Below are positions 1 to 13,700 of a DNA stretch of 64,000 bases, in pieces (within the stretch, counting starts at the first letter, position 1; each line of letters starts with the position of its first letter). A program made the translations under genes and the position numbers. The stretch comes from Gigaspora margarita. Its lineage: Eukaryota; Glomeromycota; Glomeromycetes; Diversisporales; Gigasporaceae. The stretch spans positions 3,478 through 67,477 of the forward strand of contig WTPW01002485.1 in assembly GCA_009809945.1 (NCBI GenBank), written 5' to 3'. The notes beneath the pieces were generated by a model. The model was not told where the DNA came from. It searched no databases and worked only from the letters and a program-made list of their open reading frames with translations.

Positions 1-429
1 TCACAAAGAACCTAAAAAACCTAAACAAGCCAAAGAAGAGAAAAGAATAGTTAGTAAATACTAGAGCATTACAAAAAAAAAATACAGAAAAAAAAGGAAA
101 ACTAACTACTCCCAAGAGCCACGTCCCGGCAATTCCCAGACCCGTCGAAGCAAGACAAGACAAGCCCCGTATAACGGACGCCTAAAAAAATGAAAAAAGA
201 TTAGTAAAGAACTAAAAACGTCAAAAACGAATCCACAGTGGAAAAACGCACCTGGCCATTTATAAAAACGAGACGCCGGAGAAACACGTAAGATTCACAA
301 AAACACCAGAGAAAATCCTACAAAAAAGTTGGGAGGCACGCAAGAACACCCTACAGGATCATTCTGCAAGACCACCCACTAATTACCAGCAACGCAAGAT
401 CCATTCACAAAATCTAACGGTGGCACGAC

Positions 430-545
430 ACCAACGACGACAATGACACCAGTGATGACAACGACACCAATGACGACAAGACACCAGCGACGACAAGACA
501 CCAGCGACGATAAGACACCAACGACGACAATGACACCTACGGCGA
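430..545. repeat. Short tandem repeat built on GACGACAA/GACACC
   Basis: Units of about 15-18 bases (gacgacaa plus tgacacca and variants such as gacaccagcgac) run head to tail. The 108-codon open frame that crosses it (443-769) is just this repeat plus a lysine-rich run, so I do not call it a gene. The flanking 1-430 is A/C-rich sequence without a recognisable gene. Confidence 0.6.
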
Positions 546-615
546 AAAGCGACAAGCTAAAAAAAAAATTAGTAAACAAGCGAAAAAAAAAACAAAATAC
601 TGTAATAAAAAAAAA

Positions 616-644
616 CAATGATTATCAATCTTTGATAATCATTG
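616..644. repeat. 13-bp perfect hairpin at a possible LTR or transposon edge
   Basis: The arm CAATGATTATCAA (616-628) is repeated in reverse complement at 632-644 with a 3-base loop. Directly after it comes G-rich sequence and then tandem ggagat/atctctcgc units up to about 740. This could be the border of a mobile element (it follows an A-rich tract, as a polypurine tract precedes an LTR), but I see no partner LTR, so the role is unknown. Confidence 0.45.
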
Positions 645-1023
645 TGGGGGTGCGGGATGAACCGACCCCTGATCCGGCATCAGTACGCCAGGTGGGAGAT
701 ATATCTCTCGCAGGAGATTTATCTCTCGCGGGAGATGCCTATAATTTCCCTTATTTTTTTTTATTTTAAATTATGATTATTTTAAATACGGTTATGTTGA
801 ATATGATTATTTTTTAAATTATTTTTATTTTATTTTAATTTTTTTTATTTTAAGTTTTTTTATTTAGCTATTTATATATTTATTTAATTTTTTGATATTG
901 TATAAAAAAGTACAGTTTTTCTGAACCAGAGCTCATACGTTGCCCAACTAATTCAGGAGTCTAGGCAAAAATTTAAGTGCAATACATCATAAATTATATA
1001 TTGCTCAATTACTATAATTACTG

Positions 1024-1209
1024 TTTAGCACTGCCTATAGTATCTCTACAAAATAATGCCCGGGTATTACTTACTGCTCTACCAACCTGTTTCTTGAATA
1101 AGAGCTGACCAAATACAGTATGTAGTTCAATATAAAGTACCCCAGGTACTAATCAATCTTAAAAATGAAGGTTTTGAATTGGACCCTAGGTACTATAGGC
1201 AGTGCTAAA
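1024..1209. mobile_element. 186-bp TIR element (MITE-like)
   Basis: A 19-bp perfect terminal inverted repeat beginning TTTAGCACTGCCTATAG lies at 1024-1042 and 1191-1209. No coding capacity. I could not find a convincing TSD, so the superfamily is undetermined. Confidence 0.55.
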
Positions 1210-1765
1210 TGATATTCTTATTTCATTAAAACTAAAATTAGAACAAAATGAGTGCAGCAGAGGGAAACCCTAAAAGTGAATATTTAGGTTTTTATTGTAG
1301 CGGATTTACCCTAGATGAATTGTGATATTAAGTAATTTTTCATGTTTTGGTAGAATGTCTAATAAATTCCTTCAGGGACTAAGTTCGTTAAAGTGAAACT
1401 TAGATATTCACTTTCAGGTTTTTCTTTTACAATATGAATAAGCAAATATAGCCTACTTAAATAAAATCAATTACCTTTTATGTTACTATGAAAGGCGAAA
1501 AGTTATCAAAAAGAAATAACAAGTTTCTTGATCGAGGTAGTTTAACGGTAACAATAATAATAAAAATCTCTAATATAGTATACTCAATAAATTAACATTC
1601 AGAAAAACTTGCTGTTTAATATGAATAAATACGTGTACGTATATACGCGAAATAGAACGCCAAAAAATCCAATTTACTTTTTTTGGTAGCTTTAAATATA
1701 AGGCATGTAGCTTTTGTATCACTATGCGGCTTCGATCCAGACAATATTAAATGATCATATGAATT

Positions 1766-1985
1766 TGGATTTTGGGATTTGGTCGGGTTTGGAATTTGGG
1801 ATGGGATTTGGCCGGGTTTGGGATTTGGGATGGGGTTTGGGATTTGGGATTTGGCCGGGTTTGGGATTTGGGATGGGATTTGGGATGGGATTTGGGATTT
1901 GTCCATTTTTGCCATATGGGATTTCAAGTATGGCCGGACAATCCCATTTGTCCGGGTTTGTCCATGGACAAATCCCAAATCCCAA
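1766..1985. repeat. GGGATTTGGGAT-type tandem repeat with reverse-oriented edge
   Basis: Repeated GGGATTTGG, GGGATGGG and GGCCGGGTTTGG words run to about 1900. At 1965-1985 the complement CAAATCCCAAATCCCA appears, so the block can fold back on itself. The several open frames on both strands here (rich in Gly/Phe/Trp or Pro/Asn/Ile) are by-products of the repeat. Confidence 0.7.
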
Positions 1986-2354
1986 GAGTTTTGCCGGCAA
2001 GTATAGTTATGATTATAAGTTAAAGATCTTATTTGTTAGAGCACTAAATTTGCGCCACAAAATTTCACGTGACTGTAACTTTTTGATGGCTGATTTTTTG
2101 CGTTCCCGGAATTTGCAGAAAAATCACGGAATTGGGCTTAAAAAATTGTAATTTTTGTTTGGGCCTTGCTCATCATAATGCCGGCTAACATTAATTTTGG
2201 CCGGAATTTACAACCGTAATGGGTCATATCGACTTCCTAAGCTCAGTCCGTAGAATTTTCGAGGGATCTCGCGTTGCTGCTACACATGGTCTACAGTTGT
2301 TTTTTTATTATATTCTTTTAATTATTCTCCGACTTGTTCTGTCGGGTTATCAAG

Positions 2355-3023
2355 CCTGGGACCCGTAAAATTTTAGATATAAATTTTTCACAAAAAATCT
2401 AAAATTTCAAGTATCATCTAAAATTTTCTAAAAATTTTAAATTCTAGAGAATTTATATCTAAAATTATCAAATTTAACTAAAATTTTCTAAAAATTTCCA
2501 TATTACATTATAGTAGAAATGAGACTGTGTATGCGAAATATTTTGAAATTTCGGAATATTTCGGAATTTCACAATTCTGGCCCGCACTAGCAGCAAACTA
2601 CCATAGTGTGAGCCTATGTGGTAGATTTGATATCCCTAGTGATACGTGTTTTTAATAAAAATTTTATATAAACTTATTTTAAATAATTTCAAAGACATAA
2701 GCACCTGACTAGTTTGTAGAATATTGATACCGTGATCTAGAGATGTGACTAGTTCGATTTGATTTCTAATCATTTTTTATATTGCATTAAATCAAATTAC
2801 AAGCTTTATTCTTATAATACATTCTTCAAAAGAATGAACTTATGAAATTTTCTAAATTAAATCAAAAATTTATCAAATTTAAGTTAAAATTTATCTAAAA
2901 TTTATTAAATTAAATCAAAATTTATCTAAAATTTATTAAATTTAAACTAAATTTTGCCTAAATTTTTTGTTGTTATCAGAAAAAATTTTGAATTTTTAAA
3001 ACTAAAATTTTACGGGTCCCAGG
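2355..3023. mobile_element. 669-bp hAT-like non-autonomous element
   Basis: A 22-bp perfect TIR starting CCTGGGACCCGTAAAATTTT is at 2355-2376 and 3002-3023. It is flanked by the direct repeat TATCAAG (2348-2354, 3024-3030; 8 bp if the next base is counted on one side), consistent with a hAT-type insertion. The interior is AT-rich with repeated AAATTTATC words and has no open frame. Confidence 0.8.
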
Positions 3024-3304
3024 TATCAAGCTCCCTATCTCTTTGATATCCGACCTGTTCGATCGGGTTATCAAGCTCCTATCCCGCTTTCTTCCTCTAC
3101 TATTATTATTACTTTAAACCATTCCATCGCTCCTGGTGGTGGATGGGTGTGCATTTACGACAAAGCTGGATTTGTGTCGAGCTAGCAATAAAGATAAAAG
3201 AGGAAGTGCTAATTTCTACCCTGCTTCATTTAAATAGCCATTTTCCATGAACTCATACTTACCATCGTCTATTAATCGAATCGATCATATGACCTCATAA
3301 TCAC

Positions 3305-3523
3305 TTATCGCTGTTTTCGAAATAGTTGAAATGACCAACAAAAATTTTTTGCGAATATCACGAATACTTGAATGCTTAATTACATTGACACATCATCACA
3401 ACAAAGTCTATTCCAAATTATGCACAATAATTGTTATTAATGTGATAATGTAATCAGTCCTTGAGTATTCGTGATATTCAAAAATTTTTGTTGCCATTTT
3501 CAATCATTTCGAAACAGCGATAA
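3305..3523. mobile_element. Foldback MITE of about 219 bp
   Basis: The two halves are imperfect reverse complements: TTATCGCTGTTTTCGAAAT at the left, ATTTCGAAACAGCGATAA at the right, and the inner CGAATATCACGAATACT / AGTATTCGTGATATTC pair. No clear TSD. Non-coding. Confidence 0.6.
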
Positions 3524-3807
3524 TAACCAAACGTTATTACAAATACTGTACTAATCGCTCACTTGACATCATGGAAATGGATATGGATCGTGATCTCGTG
3601 ACAAATGGATACCTCGTGACTTCGTTCACGGCATCTCAGAAATATATATTTATCGCGCGAGATGCGATGTCATCTCACGAAATCACGCGAAATCGCGAGT
3701 ACAACAATGAGAACTAATTTCCATTTATTCTCCCTAGTATCAAAAATCGAGATTCATCATCTAACACTTCATATTTACTAATCGCTCATGATGTCATGGG
3801 TCTGGTC

Positions 3808-4515
3808 TAGGGTGTCCAGGATTATGCGATGCGATAAGGTGAATTATGCGATGCGATCAGGTCAATTATGCGATGGGTGCGAAATGATTTTAAAATATGA
3901 AGCGATTTTTAATCCATATTTAATACTATAATTTATTTATTAAATTTAAAAATAATTGAATTTTCTGATAAAGCATATCTATTATCTGCCAAAATTCGCT
4001 TATAAGCCACTCCTGCCACTCCTGAAAATATAAATTAATGCAACCTTGCTAATGTTTGGTACGGAGTTTTGTTTTATTAGAAGATTCCAAGTGTTTATCG
4101 ATTACAGATTTTTTTTCATAATCAAAAGTGGCTTGACAAAACCGACAAAAAAGTTTTCCTCCATCTGCATCGAGTTTTATAAAGCCGTTCTGTGGCCATA
4201 ACTATATTGTTTTTTTTTTTGATTAAACTTGCAACCTTTTACTTAAAAGCCAATACCACAAAAAATTTTTTTAATAAAATAACATCATAAAACACTATTT
4301 AAGAGGTATCACTTTTATTTATTTTTATCATTATTACTTGCTCTATTTAGCAATTCATTATGCTTACAATGTAAAATAATGTATTGCCGGCCGAATAATG
4401 CTATTATTTATAATACTGAACCACCAATCATATAACAAGGATGCTTTTTTTTGCCTGATTATGCGAAGCATCCGCGATTCGAAAATTTGGTAAATTATGC
4501 GCATATATATGCTGA
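3808..4515. mobile_element. Truncated TAGGGTGTCCAGG-family hAT element
   Basis: The left end matches the complete copy at 28889-29323 (TAGGGTGTCCAGGATTATGC and repeated ATTATGCGATGCGAT). The subterminal right part (TTGCCTGATTATGCGAAGCAT, then AAATTATGCGCATA) is also present, but the right terminal repeat is missing. No open frame inside. This copy is longer between the shared ends than the complete one. Confidence 0.65.
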
Positions 4516-4776
4516 GTTCTGAAGGTTTATTACAAAAGATTGACACTTTATATAAAGCAGATTACAAATGAATGTTTCAACTTGAGAATTATTATAAACA
4601 TAGAAATATTGTGATTAATTTATAAAAAAAATCCTTTTATAAAATTAGATTTTATAATTGACATTAAAACAGTGGATCTAATTATATGAAATGAAAGATA
4701 CAGTACATCCTTAAATATAATACAATGTTAGCACAAAAAAACTGTTTAAATTATATAGTTTTAAAGAATAAAAGTT

Positions 4777-7700
4777 TCAAATAGTTCCACTAGATCCTAA
4801 ATTTCTATTAGTCGATACAGAAGCTGATGGTTGAACAGACCCAGCATTAATAGAATTTGATCTATTCAATGTTGAGGGATGCTGCTTTTTCATTGATACC
4901 TACAAAATATTTCAATTTTCATTTTACAATTTCCATATTTAATATTATTTTTAATGAAAATATAAACTTAATTATTTACCTCAATCCTAAACAAAGTAAA
5001 TTTATAAGCCTCGTAGATATTCTCCACTAACAAAGACATTGGAAACATTTCATCTACTAACTCTTCATCAATATCTGAGGGCCATAGACTTAAGGTCATA
5101 TCCGTAAGATATGTGCAAAGTGGATGGTTATTCTTATTATTATTTTCTACTGACAAAAATCTCTGCATGAATCGTTTAAGTGCTATAGTAAATGCTTCTG
5201 CGGGTAATCTTTGCTGTTGTGTGGACTTTTGATCAAAATCTATTGCATCCATAATTTCATTTTCCATAGACGGTTTAAGTGGAACTCGGAATTTATCATG
5301 TATATATTTAACTGCCATGTTTGCCATTTGTTCTTCAACTAACTCATACAATGCTATTACATGTTTAAGTTGTAAATCAACTCCTAGTAATGATTTAAAT
5401 CCTGTACTTTCTGCCAACGTAGAAAGTTTCATCCATTGATTTACGAATTCTTTAATTGGTAAGTTTCCATCTCCAATTGATGTTCTTTTAATAAAACAAA
5501 TGAGAATCTCCAGGAATGAGAAAAGTTCCGACGCATTATCAATGAAATAATTAGATAATGATGGCTGTTGATACATATATGAGGCAAATGGATTGTTTGA
5601 TGTGCCAATAATTAAAGATAGTTTGTCTGACGGAATCGGTTCTTGTGGAATTAAAACTTTGATTTCTCCTAAGATTCTCATTGATCCTTGGAATAACTCC
5701 ATGTGATATGTGAATGGTTCCAAGTATAATTGTTGTTCAGCTCCACCAGCTATATGAACTTTATCTGCAACAAGTTGATAAGCAAGTTCCATTTCTATTT
5801 TTTGAAGGTCATATATTATATCTTGACCACGACCGATTCCAAGATTATGCTGGCTATAATGTAAAATATCTTTATCCCACATATAATTGATAAAGTTAAT
5901 TTCTTGCAATGTATCTAGCTTTTTGGATTGTATAAAGTAAGGACTTGGTGTCTCTGTTGCTAAAGCAGGTGTAGGATTTGTAGATGATGATGAGACATTT
6001 TCATATGTTACCCATGAAAGTTCTCGCAAGAAATTAAGAGAATGGCATGATCCACCAGGAATAGTCATGACTTCCTGCAAGAAATTATTTTGTAAAGTAA
6101 TCAAATATTCTAGAATTGCGCATAAATAAATGCCAGTATCCCTTCCTTCCATTAACCCAAACACTATAGTGCTATTAATATCAATGTGAGGTTTTTCTTC
6201 TGGAAGTGGGTGGCATTGATATCTAGTCACATGATCTATTGTTTCATTCCAAGCATTGGCGAAATCATTAAAGGCCGAAGATAAAGATTCATATGTTTCT
6301 TGCAATTGACCATTGATCGATTGATTTTGAATAAATTTATTAAATGTCATTTGGTTAGCTTCTTTTCTGGTTAATCGATATCCAAGTCGTGATGCCATTA
6401 TTTGGACGAATTTGACTATGGGGTAAAGATTTTTGATGTGTGGTATTTTTTCGTAATGTTTAAAATAAATGTCCAAGAATGGGAAGACTTGAGCGTTATA
6501 TTTAATATCTCTATAATAATAAGCCCTGAAACTTTCAAAACTAGTTTTCGCAATTGTTCGGAAAATCCGTGGCAAATATTCTCGACAATATTCTTCACCC
6601 ATTGGTAATGTTTGATTTATTTCACCTTCAAGAATATTACTAGTAATCTGAGCGTCTCGGGTTGCTTGATCTAATTTTGTACGGAAATTTGTGGTTTCTT
6701 CAGTAACACTTCGAATTTTTTTTATAACATAAGTCTGAGAAAACATTCTTTCCCATCCGTCTCTTGAGATTGATGTATTAAGTATTTTATTATGTTGAGA
6801 TGGTGGATTATTGACCATTTCGGTAAGGATTGAATGAATTAATAGAGCCAAATTTTCATCTGAAACATCAAGAATTTGCTTAAGAATATTCCAATCGTTT
6901 CGAATATGTTCCATACAATATTTCTCAATGTCATTAACATTGTTATTATTTTTTTTGATGAATGTGGTGGCAGTTGTAGAAGGAACGGACGCCAAAATAA
7001 TAATATGAACGAACAAATGCAAAATTCGATAAGAGTCTGGTAACATAGAACGAACACAGTATGTCAATGTTTTATTGGGGGATTCTGCGATGTATCCTGC
7101 CTGGTCGTTTGATGCTACCGAGGAAATAGGAGCGGAGTCTAATCGTCTATTACCTGCCGCTACATTATAACTTATACCACCGATAGTATTTTTACATTCC
7201 GGACATTTGCTTTGGGTGACGGCTCCGCCACAGTCTGCTATAACGTATTTGAATCCACATTTACATATGTATCTGTTATAGTTATGAGAAATATTCAGTA
7301 TAAAATAATAAGAAAAAATCATTTAAACACATTTTCAACATGATAAATTACCTAGAAACTCCACCAGCAGCAATTGCTGAAAGAATTATTATATTTTAGT
7401 AAAGAAACATGAATCATATAATTAATAAAAAGCATAAAACTAAATAATAAAGTAAAACGCTTACCATTAAATACAACAGATTCAATATCAGATGGGCATG
7501 CCAAAATATATTGATCCTGACACTCTTGCAATTGATGTAAATAAGCAGCCAAAGGTGATGATTCTGGAGATAAAGAAGCATGTGCCCCAATAATATGTAT
7601 AATAACAGACTTCATTATCAGCTCGGCACTACTCATTTGAGTTGAGAGTTGAAATAGTGAGGATTTGTTTATTATAATTTTATTTACTGTTTGTTTATAA

Positions 7701-10700
7701 ATTTCAGGTAAATTGCTAATTTCAGCAATTTCTTTATTTATATAGTCTGCTATTTGCTTTTCTGCATCAACCAATCTACGCGAAGCTCTAAAAGCATGAA
7801 TTTTCGACACTATAATTCCTATTATTGCTATCCGTGCATCAATTGACTCATTCAACCGGATTCGGTCTAGGAATTTACTTAAAGGAGCCTTGTTGTTGAA
7901 ATTATAAAAATTTGAAAATGCCTTTTCAACCTCAGCGTAATCAGGCACGGACCAGTAAGGGTTGAATGGAAGCCGACTTTCATCATCATTATCCCATGAA
8001 AAACTGTTGAACCATGGTAACATTTCTGCATGCACTTCACCGAATTTTTTCACATCATCGATAGCATACCCACGTTGACGTAAATCTCGGAGGAAATAAA
8101 TTTTTAACGAATGTATTAATGGATGCGTCAAATTCATAGAATTGTTGATATCTTCCAGGAGCGCGGGGCCATTGAATGGATTAAATCCTACTGCTGGGAA
8201 CTTGATTGCTTGGTCAATGCCCTCTGGAATCATAGAATCCCATAATCTTCGAACAAATTCCTTAAGAAAAGCGATAGAAGCAATTCTTTGCAACGGTTGA
8301 ACCCCGGAAACATGTAATGCGTCTGCTGCTTTTCGGAAATAAGGTGCCAATTGATTAAGATTACACTTCCAGAAAAATTCAAGCTGGATGATATCACAAC
8401 ATAACGCTGCTATTTCAGAATTAAGGTCGGTAACTTTTATACAACTATTAATTATGTTGAGCCTTTGTGAAATTGTCAAAATTTCGGTCGGTTCTTGAAT
8501 TAAACGGAAGAAAACATCATTAATTTTTTCCTCTTCTGTTTTAAAAATATTACTTATGATAGCACCCATAAGTGGGAATGGTAGCTGTGAAAATAATCCA
8601 CGGTAAAGATTTAATCTGACAGAAGATTCAAGTGGAATAACATCAAGACATCTCAAAATGAACGCTCTTCGTGAATTCAAATTTTTCTCCGATTTGTCAA
8701 GTTTATTCAAAATATTCAAAACTGTATCAACAAACTTCCAAGAGAGAAACTCTTCAAAGTTATTATTTTGTCCAAGGTTAATTATCTGCGTAATGCTAGA
8801 ACGAGTTATAGATCTTGTGGAAAGTAGATCATTAGAAATTTGCAGTAGTTGAAGGGATTTTGAAGCTGAAGATCCAGAAATCTTTTTGCTAAGTGAAAGT
8901 ATTTGAGTGACATCATGTTGCCAATTAATAATTTCACCATGATGAATTATTTCACCATGTGCCCCATCACAAATCTTTTGCAACATCATTTTTGATGCTC
9001 CTTCAACAAGGAATTGTTCAAAGATGATATGTGGTTTATATTGAACTTGTTTGACAATCGTTGGACACATTTGGGCTAGCCGAAGTTCTGAAATAATAGA
9101 GTCACCATGTTTCCACCAACATGTATGCAAAAGTATGGGATTTAATATTCTATCTTTTCCAAGTCTCTGCTCAAATATTAATTCAAGCAATTCAGGATCC
9201 TTATCGCCCGGTTCGTTATAGGCGATCACGGTTACGAAGTCTTTAAAATATAATATTGAAGCCCATTCGATAGGTGACGTTTTAAGAAGTGGTACCATGT
9301 TAAGAACTTTGTTAGTGAATTCTTTTATATGTTCTTCGGCTACTGAGTTTATAAGTTCTCCGGTTTTCGAGTCGATATTCATTGGATCATCATGCAATAA
9401 AGCTATTTCCTCTAAATAAAGTGTTTTAAAACCATCAATTTGTTTCATAAAATAATATGAAAATGGAAATTGTAGATGATATACTCCAGGTGGCATTATG
9501 TAACTGTCAGGAGATGGTTCGGGTAGCTCTTTAATGTCTATTATATTTTTATCGTTGAACATTTTCATCCAGAACTCAAGTAGTCTATTATCATTTTCCG
9601 ATTTAACTAACTTATCAATAGAAAAAAATGTTCTAGTTACTGATAATCTTTCGAGTGCGCATAGGATTCTAGCAATTGGTTTTCGGACAGATCTACGAAT
9701 ATGAGCCTGTAAGGCGATTGAGAAAGATGCATAAGGATATAATAATTTTTTGTCAGACGCGACAATATATTGCCAACTGGCAGGTGAATGATTCTGAAGC
9801 CATTCTTGTGTTTGAGCTTTTAAGCATTCAAGCAGATTTGGGTGGTTATAAATCTCTGAATTTAACAACCTGTAAATAATAATAAAAAATTTAGAATTTT
9901 AATGATGAGATATATTTATGAAACTAATAATGAGAATAATTAATAAACTTACTTAATATGTTCAACAGATCTAGTATTAGAAGGGTATTTCATGCATAGC
10001 AAGCACCATAAAAGTTCTTGCTCCAGAATATCTTCAAATGAATAAGTTGTATTGATAATATCGCAAAGACTTCCATTTAAAAGGATCGAAAGCGGCTTCT
10101 CTTGTGGTAATAAAGTTTCAATAGTAACTTGATTCCATCCACACATAAAATTAAACGATGTCAACGATGTTTCTTGTTCTCGATGGATATGCAAAATAAT
10201 ACATGCATGTTTTTTTTGTGCTTTAATGTCAGGTTTTTGTTTCCTTTTCGTCAAGAACTCATTTCGAAATTGTTCGATAATAAATTTAGCTAGTTTGATA
10301 CAACCAGCATTCACGGTTGTAACATCGCATTGAAGAACTAGTAATTGATCAGTAGATTCTAGCCAGAAATGTTTAACCCTATTTTGAAGTTGAGATTCGG
10401 TTTTGAAGGTCGAAAGTTTATCTACTTGACAATCAATTATATCCTGCAAGCATGCTTTGACATCTGTATTAATGTTTGAAAATGTGTTTATAATTACTTG
10501 GAACTCATCTGCATTGTCAAGTAATGTTTGGATTTGGTCAGCAAGATGATCATGATGCTGCTTTTTAAAGTAAACATTCTTCCAATAAGCTATTTCTTCA
10601 GAGTCCAATGTAGATTTTTCTGCTCGGATAATACCATCAGAAGATGCAATGGAGATTAAATTTTCTTTGCATTTTTCAAGAATCGCGTCATCGCTGATAT

Positions 10701-13700
10701 AAGGATTGCTTTTTTTAACATCAATGACCAAACTTTGTAAGGTTTCATCTGGATCAAATCCGATGAAAAGATCTTTTTGAGAAAATTTAGTATTGGGATC
10801 GAATGTATTCTTTCCAAATATTGTCACCATTTGTTTGGCCCAATTAGATAATTGCTGAACCAGTTCAGCCTCATGCTTAGTAAGTGTGTCGTTGATAGTC
10901 ATCTTTTGCTTTTCAAATCGATTTAAAAGTGGTGGATCTGCATGCCTAAGTTTTTTCTCATCAAGTACCAATATACATCTAAAGGTCTTTGCCACATAGC
11001 TATAAATATAAGACGCGTTAGAATGTATATTATTATCCACCATATAGAAATTAAATTGCAGTACTTACAGCATAGGATTCGCATAAGCACCAAGTGCTAC
11101 TCTAGTATAATATTTTGGATCATCGGCGCTACCAACAACAATGTAGTTTTGATTCCACAAATCATAAAGACTTCCATAAATAATTTCCAAATCTGTCAAA
11201 ATTAATGGTCTTCCTGCTTCCACGCACATCTTTAAATAAAACATAATTTAATTTGAAATCAAATTTATAATTTTAATTAATTAATCGTGAAAAAAAAAAC
11301 TCACCATAATCCTACTTAAAACGCTATACGAATAATCATCTTGATCATCAGGAAATTGTGATCCCAAAATAACAACGGGATCCAAATTCCTTTTTCTCAA
11401 TTGATATGTTAACAAATTAACAATAGAATCACTCTTTCCAATAACCATTAGATGTCTTGCGCCTTCATCGTCTAAATTTGCATTAATAAGCTTTTCAACA
11501 GGAATTGGGTTATAAGTCCAATTTCTCGAATTATTAAAAGTTCTTAGAACTTCTCCAAAGTACTTTTCACACAAAGTGGCATTTTGATCTGTGCCACCGA
11601 AATTACGAACAAGAGCCATCTGAATGTTTTCAGGTGTCATATCACCTAGGGAAAGACTTTTTACTAAAGCGTAGTAATCGCGAAGGCCATGGAAATTCGG
11701 GAAAGATTGACCATTTTGCTCATAATCTAAATATGCGGAAGCTAATGGTTGAAGTGACGCTTTTGAAATTTGTCCACTCGTTTTTGAGTAGAGAAGGCGG
11801 GCAGCTGTGTCCACAAGATCTTCAAGGTCAAATTTGGGCCTAATTACGTTAATATAAATCGTCGGTTAATATATAATGTGATAAAATTTATGCAAATCAT
11901 CCAAAAAAAAAACCCCCTTTACCTTTGAACTAACAAGGCTCTACTACTTTTACTATTATCTAATCTCCAATTAGAAATTCCAACCACAGAAACAGTTGGA
12001 CCTTCTGAAGGGTAACTTGGTTCAAGTAAAGAATGCAATACTTTTAATGGATTAAAAGGGCTAGTTTCGGCCAATCCAACTTCATCAAGCAAAACAACAC
12101 TTATTACAGGAAATTCGTTAGAACTAGTTTCCTGATAATTTTGTGCCTTTTGAAAAACCTTAAGGATACCATCTGAAGTTGAGGATGATGAACCTTGATG
12201 AGGGATAAGATAGACCTATAAGGTTGAATTTTTATTAGAATATTAGTTAGAAATGGTGATGAATAAGAATATTTAATTCCTGATGTTAAAACGTGTATAT
12301 ATAAATACCTGCGGCAGTTTTCTGAAATATTCATCATTTGAATCGGAACCACGAAGATTTTGACTAACGAGTCGAATAGCCAAAGATTTTGAAGAACTAC
12401 GTACAGTATAACAAAATTATTGACGTTAATTCAAATAATCGTTAATCGTTATCAAATAAATCATAGGAAATCATCTTTATTTACCCAGGGGCCCCGATAA
12501 TAAAAATTGGAATATTAGTAAGAATACAGACAATCATTACCAAAACATTTTCCAAAAGGGCTTCGTTTTTCGCAGTATTTGGAGGGCAAGTCATCCGATT
12601 AATATAATCATCTTGCTCTTGTCTTATAACTTTATTAAATGCTTTCTCATCAATATTAATTCTATTGCGATTAAATATTTTTCCCATAGCTATTCGATAA
12701 TTTTTTCTCAGAGATTGTTCATACAATCTAGATTGATAACATAGTCCCAATGCAAGAATATAACATCTTATCGGCATCGATATTTCTCCTATTGGTGGAT
12801 ATCTGGGCGCATTCTTACGAACAGGTGGCCGATTTTGTAAACTATCTGCAAAAAAGTTTACAAGAGTAATTGCTCTTTTTACATCTCTTAAACTAACACT
12901 GTAAGGTTCTTCAACCTTTCGAATGAATGCTTGAGATTCGAATAATAACTCTGCAAATACTGAACATTTGTTATCAAAATTTTTTAAAGAATTAGATACC
13001 ATAATCTGAATATATCGAAGTTCTTCTTCTGGTTGCAACACGCCATAATCCCAAACATAATCTAAAATTTGATCAGGTAGTGGCTTTACTTGATATACAA
13101 GATTACTTTGTTCTTCGTATCTCTTATTTGTTTTTAATCCGACAACGCTTTGACTTTTGGTGCGGATTCTATAAGGATTGCACGCTGCAAAAATCCTGAT
13201 ATTAGAATGAATCTGTTTACCGATTAACGTCCTGTGGGAAATTAAGTCTGCTAAAAGACCTATATGATTACAAGTGTTTATTTCATCAAAGAATAACCAT
13301 ATTTCGCCATTCTCAGCTTTCTCTTGTGCATCGCTCATGAATTTTAGAATTGCATTTTCGGTGACTCCAGCATGAAGATTAAGCGGTTGAAAGTCGACTT
13401 CCACAACTTTGGCCAGGAATCCAATTAAACTTGTCTAAATAAATTAATTAATTGTTAAGAAAATGATTAAACTTTTGACAATAATAATTTAAAATAATAT
13501 TTACCTTTCCGCATCCTGCTTCACCACAAATAACCACTGGGATATTTGCACGAGCTCTTAATAAAATCAAAGCCATTTTTACTAAATTATCTGCAGATAA
13601 AGCATACGCAGGATACTCAATTTTATGCATTGTTTTTCTCACTAAGCATTCTAATTTCTCCAAAAGTTCGTTTGTATTCATTTCATGATAATCTTCTAGC

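Noticed and set aside
443-769. 108-codon frame rich in Thr/Asp and Lys
   Set aside because: Translation of a tandem repeat and an A-run, no domain.
1616-2151. Gly/Trp/Phe- or Pro/Asn/Ile-rich frames on both strands
   Set aside because: They are translations of the GGGATTTGG repeat in several frames.
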